64,000 bases of DNA from Flavobacterium inviolabile. Lineage in GTDB: Bacteria; Bacteroidota; Bacteroidia; Flavobacteriales; Flavobacteriaceae. Positions within the stretch are counted from its first letter, which is position 1. Each line of letters opens with the position of its first letter. A model generated the notes under the pieces. The model did not search any database and had not been told where the DNA came from. It saw nothing but the letters and a program-made list of their open reading frames with translations. The stretch is taken from assembly GCF_013389455.1 (NCBI RefSeq), contig NZ_CP058278.1, positions 310,001-374,000 of the forward strand. Direction: 5' to 3'. This document shows, one piece after another, positions 16,876 to 24,409 of the stretch. The translations under genes and the position numbers were made by a program.

Positions 16876-17871
16876 ATGAAAAAAATACTACTTGTTCTAA
16901 TCCTGGCAACCGGTTTATTACAAACATCCTGTAGTGAGGACCTGGTTTTTAATTCGACAGCCACCAATGCTGCAGAGGTTTATGTTGCCGGTCAAAAAGA
17001 CAGTCAGGCCTGTTATTGGAAAAACAACCAGCCTAATACATTAGATTCCGGAGGCTATTCGGGCACTATGGCAAACAAAGTGATCGTAGCAAACAGCAAT
17101 GTTTATGTTTTGGGTATAGGCGTTGGAACAACGGTTCTCGAAACAGTTCCTATGTTTTGGAAAAACGGGGTTTTCACAAATCTGAAAACCAGCTTAAGCA
17201 CAAATGAGGAACAGGTGGTGAGCATTACTGATATGGAAATAATCGGAAATGATGTTTATTTTGTTGGCTACACAAAAAAACCGATCATAACTTTTGATGA
17301 CTATACGCTTGCCTATTGGAAAAACGGTGTTAAAACAAGCGTTCGCAATTATGGCAGTCACGTGCATAACCTGCCTAAAATAAAAGTACTAAACAGCAAT
17401 GTTTATATAACGGCTTCAGGCAGCGGCAACGAAACAATTAATGGCTATTATGCAAACAGCGTTTTTAACGAGATTCCAAATGCCATAATAAACGGTCTGG
17501 CCGTAAGCAACAACGAAGCATTTGCCTACGGAGTATTGAATAATACCGGTTATTATAAAAACATAAACACCAACTCCGAAACCTCACTTCCGGCACCCAT
17601 AAACGGAATTACAAAAATGTATTTTGCAAATGACATGTATCTTACAAACGGTTCTAACACCATTTACAAAAACAGCGTTGTATTCGACAACAGTCAGCCG
17701 GAGTTGGGAGGTATTGTCGATTTTAAAATTCAAAACAATGGTGCCTACAAGATAACACAGGCAGCACTAGGAGATGGCTATAGCAGCTATTTAATTGTAA
17801 ACGGCGTGGAAACGATGCATATAAATGACTCCGATGGCACATTTATGTCGGTTTTTGTGGTTCAAAATTAG
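16876..17871 (+). CDS. Secreted lipoprotein with repeated YWKNG-type blades
   Basis: The 331-residue protein starts with a lipoprotein signal peptide (lipobox TSC, Cys near 19). The body repeats a strand pattern centred on YWKNN, FWKNG, YWKNG and YYKN, alternating with VxVxNSNVYVLG or NDVYFVGY segments. That suggests a beta-propeller or similar repeat fold exposed at the envelope. I do not recognise a named family. It is followed 3 bp later by the sigma factor gene and is likely the first gene of a three-gene operon. Confidence 0.7.
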   Translation: MKKILLVLILATGLLQTSCSEDLVFNSTATNAAEVYVAGQKDSQACYWKNNQPNTLDSGGYSGTMANKVIVANSNVYVLGIGVGTTVLETVPMFWKNGVFTNLKTSLSTNEEQVVSITDMEIIGNDVYFVGYTKKPIITFDDYTLAYWKNGVKTSVRNYGSHVHNLPKIKVLNSNVYITASGSGNETINGYYANSVFNEIPNAIINGLAVSNNEAFAYGVLNNTGYYKNINTNSETSLPAPINGITKMYFANDMYLTNGSNTIYKNSVVFDNSQPELGGIVDFKIQNNGAYKITQAALGDGYSSYLIVNGVETMHINDSDGTFMSVFVVQN

Positions 17872-17874
17872 AAT

Positions 17875-18975
17875 ATGGCAACCTTCAACTGGAATGAAAT
17901 TTACATCAGCACATCCCCAAAATTACTGGGGATTTGTCGCAGGTATATAAAAGATCTTGCCACTGCCGAAGATATTATCCAGGATTCTTTTATTGTGGCG
18001 ATCCAAAAGGAAAACACGCTGAAAGACGCAAACGCTTTAAATGGCTGGTTAAGCAGAATCGTGATTAACATGGCTATCCATCATTTAAAAGAGACCAAAA
18101 AAATAAACTTCTCAACCGATCAGGACTGTGAAATTGTTGATTCAACTACACTTATGAACACCTTAGAAACCGATATCAAAAGCATCCTTCTGACTTCTGA
18201 TTTAGAAAAAAATGACATCTTAGAAGCGATCGATCAATTGCCGGAACATCATAAATCCGTTTTTAACCTATATGTCATCGACCAGTTTTCGCATAGTGAA
18301 ATTGGCAAAATACTCCATATCTCAACCGGCACTTCAAAATCACATCTGTCCAGAGCCCGGAAAGCGATTCAGGCATTTTTACTCGAAAAAATACAGGGAA
18401 AACCGGTTGACAAGAAAAAGAAACGCCGCATTGCTTTTTTACTTTTCCTCGGATTCGGAAACCAGATGTTTGCCAATTATTGCCAAAAACAGTTCCGGGA
18501 TTTTGAAATAAAACCACAGAAAAAATTAGAATTAAATCCGGAAAAATCACTCATTCCAAACGAGTTTATCGGTTTACCCAAAATAGCTTCCGCATCAAAG
18601 ACCATAGCTGCAAGCATTGTTTTATCGGGGATAATCGGGGTTATTTTTTATGCTTATACCTACAACCATAAAACTATTTCACCAAAAAATGAACCGGAAT
18701 CCAATAGGAAACCGGTAAAAAACACCACTACAAATCAATTACCGGTAAACACAACAGATTCCGTACAAAACAAAACTACCAACACTCCAAAACCAGATAG
18801 AACGAAAGCCGTTTCCACTCCGGAAAAAGCAACGGTTTTAAAAAATAATGCTCCGAATACTACGGCAAACCCAATAGTTACAACACAAAAAGATTCGATA
18901 AAAGAAGAACCTCAAAAAGTAGTTGTCATTAAGAAACAAATTGTAAAAAAAGACACTATTTATGTTACGAGATAA
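17875..18975 (+). CDS. ECF sigma factor fused to a membrane-anchored, anti-sigma-like tail
   Basis: Residues about 10-85 are sigma-70 region 2 (AEDIIQDSFIVAIQ, LNGWLSRIVINMAI). Residues about 117-170 are region 4 with its helix-turn-helix (HSEIGKILHISTGTSKSHLSRARKAI). ECF factors normally end here, but this one continues 190 residues. It has a basic hydrophobic patch, a KQFRDFEIKP motif like the N-terminus of flavobacterial sigma-linked membrane proteins, a membrane helix at about 243-262, a Thr/Asn/Pro-rich linker and a KKDTIYV end. A sigma factor and its membrane partner thus seem to be one polypeptide, so release would need proteolysis or the protein acts at the membrane (inference). The end overlaps the next gene by 14 bp. 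Confidence 0.85.
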   Translation: MATFNWNEIYISTSPKLLGICRRYIKDLATAEDIIQDSFIVAIQKENTLKDANALNGWLSRIVINMAIHHLKETKKINFSTDQDCEIVDSTTLMNTLETDIKSILLTSDLEKNDILEAIDQLPEHHKSVFNLYVIDQFSHSEIGKILHISTGTSKSHLSRARKAIQAFLLEKIQGKPVDKKKKRRIAFLLFLGFGNQMFANYCQKQFRDFEIKPQKKLELNPEKSLIPNEFIGLPKIASASKTIAASIVLSGIIGVIFYAYTYNHKTISPKNEPESNRKPVKNTTTNQLPVNTTDSVQNKTTNTPKPDRTKAVSTPEKATVLKNNAPNTTANPIVTTQKDSIKEEPQKVVVIKKQIVKKDTIYVTR

Positions 18976-19867
18976 AATCCTGATCTTTTTATTAGCCTTT
19001 ACCGGTTTTGCTTTTTCGCAGGACAAAAAAACAGACACTATTTTTGTTTATGAAGAGGTTGTTGTATACGACACAGTTTTTGTAGAAAAACCGTTTACCA
19101 AAATAGACAAAGCCGTTTTTACTTCGGAAACCAATAAAAAAGACAAACTGGAATTGGTTCAAAACGGAAAAAAATTCCAGGTCACAATCGACACTCTTAT
19201 TCTGGTCACCGATAAAAAACGAATGGATAAAGAGAAAAAACAAACCTGGTTTTTTGGCGGGAAATTGCATCTTGGTATCGCCCGCAACAGTCTTTTTAAA
19301 GAAATGAATGCTCCGAATACTACCGGTATTGGTTTGGGCATCTGGACACGGAAAGCCCTTTTTAATTCCAGTTTTTCTGTTGGAATAGGAATTGACGCCT
19401 TTTATTGGATGGGCTCCTTCTCGTTCAATGCCTCACAAAATGACGGTATCCTTAACGGTTATTATTTTACAAACAATAATGCTCCTAAACTTTTCCAGGC
19501 TATTGACAACAAAAATTTCCAGCTACAGCTTCCGGTTCAACTCTATTACAGAATAAACAAATTCACGCCTTCCATAGGGGCGTTTGCCAGCACAAGCACT
19601 TATAAAGCCCAGTTTATCGGTTCTTCCGGAAAGCTGCCTTTAATCTTTGACGAGACACAGCGTTTTAAAGCCGAAGCACTACAGATAGGCTACCTTATTG
19701 AATTGCAGTATGCCATATCAAGCCACATTTCGGTTGCCCTGCATTTTAACTCCGGAAAATCCAATCATTTATTTTTCAGCAAGAGTGATGATAAAAATCA
19801 ATTCTTTAAAACCAAAAATACATTTACCGAAAACAAATTCTTATTGCAGCTCATTTATAGCTTATAA
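18962..19867 (+). CDS. Outer-membrane beta-barrel protein of the sigma-factor operon
   Basis: The 301-residue product has a signal peptide ending AFSQ, a periplasmic N-terminal segment with the repeated pattern DTIFVYEEVVVYDTVFVE, and then about 190 residues of alternating amphipathic strands from WFFGGKLHLGIA to the C-terminal LLQLIYSL. This is an outer-membrane barrel fold. The DTIFV repeats echo the KKDTIYV end of the sigma/tail protein, hinting that the two periplasmic segments could interact. Its start lies inside the sigma gene, so expression is coupled. Confidence 0.7.
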   Translation: MLRDKILIFLLAFTGFAFSQDKKTDTIFVYEEVVVYDTVFVEKPFTKIDKAVFTSETNKKDKLELVQNGKKFQVTIDTLILVTDKKRMDKEKKQTWFFGGKLHLGIARNSLFKEMNAPNTTGIGLGIWTRKALFNSSFSVGIGIDAFYWMGSFSFNASQNDGILNGYYFTNNNAPKLFQAIDNKNFQLQLPVQLYYRINKFTPSIGAFASTSTYKAQFIGSSGKLPLIFDETQRFKAEALQIGYLIELQYAISSHISVALHFNSGKSNHLFFSKSDDKNQFFKTKNTFTENKFLLQLIYSL

Positions 19868-20179
19868 AATACTCCCGGAACACCATTCCTAAAACACCCG
19901 GAAATCTACCTCTTTTCCTGTAGTCCTGCTATAAATAGTTACCGGACAACTGTCTGCATTGCGATCATTAAACCGCGTACTTTCTATTGCCAAACAGCAT
20001 TTTCTTCGTAGCCGGAAAGTGTTAAAAACAGGTGTTTATACTGGCAAACGCTTTAAAATTTGCCCCTAATTTTATCTTCATATTGAAACGGATAGCTTCA
20101 CGCTATTCCTCTTCAAAAGGCAATACAGACTGTATTCCTTTTGAAAGCGATAACACCAAACCACACAACAAATATCGTT
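19868..20179. other. 312 bp intergenic region before the flavoenzyme pair
   Basis: No gene is seen. It holds a long inverted repeat at 20112-20145 and a small one with arms ATAGC/GCTAT around 20092-20106. An AAAATTTG near 20064 is an imperfect match to the -7 promoter element. Confidence 0.6.
20112..20145. repeat. 34 bp near-perfect inverted repeat
   Basis: TTCAAAAGG (20112-20120) pairs with CCTTTTGAA (20137-20145), and the inner AATACAG pairs with CTGTATT. Only one bulged C and a one-base centre interrupt 16 pairs. It lies 35 bp before the ATG at 20180. There is no T tract, so an operator or 5'-leader structure is more likely than a terminator. Confidence 0.7.
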
Positions 20180-21376
20180 ATGAAAGAAAATACAAACAAC
20201 CACTATGATGTGATTGTCATGGGCGGTGGTGCTATGGGCCTGGCTACAGCCTATCACCTGGGCAAACGAAAAGCCCGCACACTGGTTTTAGAGCAATTTA
20301 CATTTGTGAACCAGCAAGGCAGTTCTGCCGGGGTTTCGCGTCAGTTCCGAATTCCGTATCCGGAAGAATATATGGTACAGATGGCTCTGGACTCGGAACC
20401 TTTCTGGGAAGAACTGCAAAGTCATACTTCCGTACCATTGCGTGACAAGGTTGGCACACTCTGGTTTGGCGATCCGGCTGTTCATTCTACCGAAGGCAAT
20501 ATTGCCGAAGCCGAAAAGGCTTTGGAAGCCCTGAACGTGCCTTACACAACGCTAACGTCAAAAGAAATAGAAGAAAAATACCATTTTAAAAATTTACCGG
20601 AAACCTATACCGGCCTGTTCCAGCCGGACGGCGCCAGTATCAATTTTAAAGCTACGATAGAAACGTTATTGGAACTTTGCAAGAAAGATCCTCATACAAC
20701 CTTAGAGGAGCAGTCTCCGGTGATTAAAATCAAACAGGCCGACCATTTGTTTGAAGTCACCACTCCTAACGGCGTGTATATTTCCAAAAAAATTGTAGTG
20801 GTACCGGGACCTTATGTAAACAGCATTATTAATTTACTGCATTTTACGATAGAGGCAACTTACTGGAATATGGCATCTGCCTATTTTAAAAAGACCGATC
20901 CTTCCATACAGTACCCAACCTGGTTTGTATTCCAGAATCCGGAAGGAGAAAACGGCAACCAGTTTTACGGCTTCCCGGAAGTAGACTGGGATCACCCGGA
21001 ATACATCAGGGTTGCACCCGATTTCGTTATCAACGATATTCCGGAACCGAACGACAGGAGCTTTATTCCTAACGAACAGGAGCTTGCCTATACTTCCCAA
21101 TGGATTAAAGATCACATGACGGGATTAGATCCGGAACCGTACTATACATCCACCTGTCTGATTGCCCTGAGTAAAATCCCGAATAAAGAGTTATTGATCG
21201 ATTTTGCCCCGTATTATGTCCCCAATCATAAAAACATTGTTGTCTACGCAACCGGATGGGCCGCGAAATTCACGCCTTTCCTGGGTAAAATTTTGTCCGA
21301 TATGGCCCTGGACGGCACTACCGCATTCGACATTTCTCCTTTCCAGTTAGGAGATCGATTTTTTAAAGCATTTTAA
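20180..21376 (+). CDS. FAD-dependent oxidase of the sarcosine / N-methyl-amino-acid oxidase family
   Basis: An N-terminal Rossmann motif (YDVIVMGGGAMGLATAYHL) and GSSAGVSRQFRIPY identify a DAO-superfamily protein close to monomeric sarcosine oxidase and N-methyltryptophan oxidase. The Cys in YTSTCLIAL sits where that group attaches FAD covalently. Near the end, YATGWAAKFTPFLGKILSDM is the second flavin-contact segment. I chose ATG 20180; an upstream TTG at 20141 falls within the inverted repeat. The 398-residue length fits the family. The next gene, 17 bp on, is another amine-oxidizing flavoprotein, so they probably act together on an amine or amino acid. Confidence 0.85.
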   Translation: MKENTNNHYDVIVMGGGAMGLATAYHLGKRKARTLVLEQFTFVNQQGSSAGVSRQFRIPYPEEYMVQMALDSEPFWEELQSHTSVPLRDKVGTLWFGDPAVHSTEGNIAEAEKALEALNVPYTTLTSKEIEEKYHFKNLPETYTGLFQPDGASINFKATIETLLELCKKDPHTTLEEQSPVIKIKQADHLFEVTTPNGVYISKKIVVVPGPYVNSIINLLHFTIEATYWNMASAYFKKTDPSIQYPTWFVFQNPEGENGNQFYGFPEVDWDHPEYIRVAPDFVINDIPEPNDRSFIPNEQELAYTSQWIKDHMTGLDPEPYYTSTCLIALSKIPNKELLIDFAPYYVPNHKNIVVYATGWAAKFTPFLGKILSDMALDGTTAFDISPFQLGDRFFKAF

Positions 21377-21393
21377 CTTAACCGCTAATATCC

Positions 21394-23151
21394 ATGAATA
21401 AAAACACCCCTTTAAATTCGGGTAAGCATCCCGATTTAAAAATAGAAGTAGCCGTTATAGGCGCCGGAACTTCCGGTTTATACACCGCTTACCGATTGGT
21501 ACAGGATAAAAAATTCAAAGCCGATCAGGTACAGATCTTTGATATGAACAGCAAACTGGGCGGCCGACTGGAATCGGTAGTTCTGCCCGGAATGGATTTC
21601 TGGGGAGAGTTAGGCGGCATGCGCTACCTGACCTCACAAGACATTGTGACCACCCTGATTGAAGGTTATCCGGTTACCGAAGGCGGTGTAACCAAACGCA
21701 TCCCGATATTGTCCGGCACCATGACACCGGAACCATTCCCAATGGGAGATCCATCCAAATTACTGATGTATCTGCGAAAAGAGCGCTGCAAACAGGATGC
21801 CTGGAATGTGGCTCAGGATGCCGGCAAAAAACTGCAGACCCGTTATTATTTAAATGAAGACGATTTCGGTTTCAGTTCGGATCAGTTATTCAATAAAATC
21901 ATTTATGATGTTTTAATGGCCGATCCCTGGTTTGTTAAGAATTATTCCGACAAGGTTGAAAAAACTTCCGAATACGACTATTCGTTTAAAATTACCAGCC
22001 GCGAATGGGATGATATCAAACCGGAATTAACCTACCTTTTTGACAATTCCCCGTATAATAAACGAAAAGTAAACGATATCGGTTTCTGGAATTTAATCAA
22101 GGATCAGGTTTCCCAGGAAGGCTATGAGTTTTTAGCCAATGCCGGCGGTTATTATTCCAATACGATCAACTGGAATTCGGCCGAAGCGTTTCCGTATATG
22201 GTTGGTGACTTTTCTTCAAACCCGGTTTACAAAACCATTAAAGAAGGTTACGACAGCATTGCCTATGCCCTTGCCAATACTTATATGGAAAATGACGGTG
22301 CCTGCATCTGGTCGGAAAACAAATTAATAACGTTTACCAAAAACCACAAAATCGGCACTCACAAATATGAGCTTACGTTCCTGAATCTGAAAACCAACAC
22401 CCAATGGAAAGTATATGCCAATACGCTGGTTCTGGCAATGCCGAGAAGATCCCTGGAACTTCTGGATCAGGAAAATTTCTTTTTTGACATTAATGAAAAT
22501 GAGGTGCTCAACAAAAATATCCGTTCGGTAATTATGGAACCGTCCTTTAAAATATTAATGGGCTTCCCTTATCCGTGGTGGAAAGAGCTGGGAATAGATT
22601 CCGGCCACTCCATTACCGATTTACCAATGCGCCAGTGTTACTATTTCGGCACCGATCCTAATAACGATAACTCCATGCTATTGGGCAGTTATGGCGATAT
22701 GGAAACGGAAACGTTCTGGAAAGCCCTTTCTGACGACAAAATACTGTTTGAGGTTAAACCGGCAAAATCGGCATCATTAAAAGAACTGCTTCAGTTAAAT
22801 GATGTGCAGGCAACCAAAATGATGGTGGGTGAAGTAATGAACCAGCTTCGCGAGCTACACGGCGACGATGTTACCATACCGGAACCGTATGTAACCTATT
22901 TTAAAGACTGGACAGACGATCCTTTCGGTGCCGGTTACCACGCCTGGAAAGCCGGTTATTCAGTAAAACACGTGATGCCGTATATGCGTAAACCAAAGGC
23001 TGACGAGCAGATCCATATTTGCGGAGAAGCTTATTCCGACCAGCAGGGATGGGTTGAAGGCGCATTTTGTGAAGCCGAAAAAATGCTTCAGGAATATTTC
23101 GGAATGGAACGTCCGTTTTGGCTTAGTCCGGAATATTATTTAGGATGGTAG
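21394..23151 (+). CDS. Flavin monoamine / L-amino-acid oxidase family protein
   Basis: The 585-residue protein opens with a dinucleotide-binding motif (VAVIGAGTSGLYTAYRL), followed by SKLGGRLESV and WGELGGMRYL, typical of amine oxidases. The FAD-binding end is HICGEAYSDQQGWVEGAFCEAEKML. It resembles L-amino-acid oxidases and tryptophan 2-monooxygenase-like enzymes, which form imino acids and hydrogen peroxide. No signal peptide is present, so it is probably cytosolic. The substrate is not readable from sequence. It starts 17 bp after the sarcosine-oxidase-like gene and ends at a strong terminator. Confidence 0.85.
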   Translation: MNKNTPLNSGKHPDLKIEVAVIGAGTSGLYTAYRLVQDKKFKADQVQIFDMNSKLGGRLESVVLPGMDFWGELGGMRYLTSQDIVTTLIEGYPVTEGGVTKRIPILSGTMTPEPFPMGDPSKLLMYLRKERCKQDAWNVAQDAGKKLQTRYYLNEDDFGFSSDQLFNKIIYDVLMADPWFVKNYSDKVEKTSEYDYSFKITSREWDDIKPELTYLFDNSPYNKRKVNDIGFWNLIKDQVSQEGYEFLANAGGYYSNTINWNSAEAFPYMVGDFSSNPVYKTIKEGYDSIAYALANTYMENDGACIWSENKLITFTKNHKIGTHKYELTFLNLKTNTQWKVYANTLVLAMPRRSLELLDQENFFFDINENEVLNKNIRSVIMEPSFKILMGFPYPWWKELGIDSGHSITDLPMRQCYYFGTDPNNDNSMLLGSYGDMETETFWKALSDDKILFEVKPAKSASLKELLQLNDVQATKMMVGEVMNQLRELHGDDVTIPEPYVTYFKDWTDDPFGAGYHAWKAGYSVKHVMPYMRKPKADEQIHICGEAYSDQQGWVEGAFCEAEKMLQEYFGMERPFWLSPEYYLGW

Positions 23152-23161
23152 TATAATGCTG

Positions 23162-23200
23162 ATTTCTTCGGAAGTAAAAAAAACCCGCTTCCGAAGAAAT
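23162..23200. terminator. Bidirectional terminator between convergent genes
   Basis: A 13-base perfect stem (ATTTCTTCGGAAG / CTTCCGAAGAAAT) has a 13-base A-rich loop. It lies 10 bp after the oxidase stop and 9 bp before the end of the opposing lipoprotein gene. Confidence 0.7.
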
Positions 23201-23209
23201 TTATACCTT

Positions 23210-24208
23210 TTATATTTTCAGGTTTTCCAGTTCCATTGACAGGGCTTTTAAATCCTGTTTCATCAGGTTGATCTGCGATTCCAGCTGGTCATACATATTG
23301 GCACGATTGTCCAGTTCCTGTGCCGAATATTTACCGCCTTTTCCAAAATACAGTTCGATCAACTGTGTTTTCTTTTTGGAACGCTCATATTCGATCTGTC
23401 CGAAATTCATCCATTTCTCAATAATTTCCCGGCGAAAAGAAACCTTGTCCGGTTCGTTCGGATTGTGATAATTCAAGTAATACCATACTGCCGGCGGAAA
23501 AATCACAGAGGTCGGTCCGCCTTCCCAGATATCTTTCAGGGCATTGCGGGAATGGTAAAACTCGATATTCCGTTTGTTCCGCAAGATCAGGAATCCGAAA
23601 GTTGCTTCGGTAATCCCGGTTCCGATACCGATATAATCCCCGACATTTCCCTCATTAATCAGCAAACCCGAAGCGATGGCTCCGGCTGCGCCCACTACTA
23701 TAGCGCCCACTGTTAGCTTACTTTCCGTTTCATCCTCTTTTCCGCTCAGATAGTCGGCAATCTGGCTCGTACGTTCCTCTTCACAATCCATCTCCGAAGA
23801 AACTGCCGAAACTTCCAGTGATGCCATATTGATCCGCTGGTTTATTTTTTGCGACATTTCCAGGATGGAAAGCCTGTTTTCGATGCTTTTATTTTCGCTG
23901 TACTTTTTTTGTGCCGTCACATATTCCGCTACCAGGTCCAAAATTCCGATGGCATTTGCCGCATTCAGGCTTTTAAAGCTGAAGCGGGATTTCAGTACCG
24001 TATCCACCTCGATGGTGTGTATCGGTTTGGGCATCGCTGCAACGGTATAATTATACACATTCTGCTGGTTGCAGTTGCTCGTGTATAGCTGGGATCTTAA
24101 CCGGGTATTCTGAACTCCGGAACAGGATGTTAAAATCAAGGTTCCGACCCATACCATCCAGATGAAATGGCTGATCCTGTTTACCGGTTTTGGGGCTGAT
24201 TTTTCCAT
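23210..24208 (-). CDS. Predicted lipoprotein with hydrophobic core and C-terminal coiled coil, unknown
   Basis: The 332-residue protein has a long N-terminus before the hydrophobic signal and a lipobox LTSCS (Cys near 29). A glycine-rich hydrophobic stretch lies at about 168-205 (VGAIVVGAAGAIASGLLI...GIGTGITEATFGFLIL). The C-terminus from about 295 is heptad-like (MYDQLESQINLMKQDLKALSMELENLKI), suggesting a coiled coil. I recognise no family. It stands alone between convergent neighbours. Confidence 0.65.
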   Translation of the reverse strand: MEKSAPKPVNRISHFIWMVWVGTLILTSCSGVQNTRLRSQLYTSNCNQQNVYNYTVAAMPKPIHTIEVDTVLKSRFSFKSLNAANAIGILDLVAEYVTAQKKYSENKSIENRLSILEMSQKINQRINMASLEVSAVSSEMDCEEERTSQIADYLSGKEDETESKLTVGAIVVGAAGAIASGLLINEGNVGDYIGIGTGITEATFGFLILRNKRNIEFYHSRNALKDIWEGGPTSVIFPPAVWYYLNYHNPNEPDKVSFRREIIEKWMNFGQIEYERSKKKTQLIELYFGKGGKYSAQELDNRANMYDQLESQINLMKQDLKALSMELENLKI

Positions 24209-24378
24209 TCAATATCAATTTATAGCATTTTAAAATCCTCTAAATAATCTGAAATCTGTTTTCTTTTGGGAATTTTGCTTTTTCTATTTCAAAAAAATCA
24301 TTTTGTAATTCTAAGCTTATTAAAATTGTGGTTCTGTAAACTTAATAAAAAGATCATTCTCACCTATTCATTATGCCA

Positions 24379-24402
24379 CAAAAAAACCACTCATTCGAGT
24401 GG
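24379..24402 (-). terminator. Terminator of the AsmA-like gene
   Basis: On the minus strand CCACTC/GAGTGG forms a six-base stem with a four-base loop followed by seven T residues. It begins 8 bp after the AsmA-like stop. Confidence 0.75.
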
Positions 24403-24409
24403 CTGCTGT

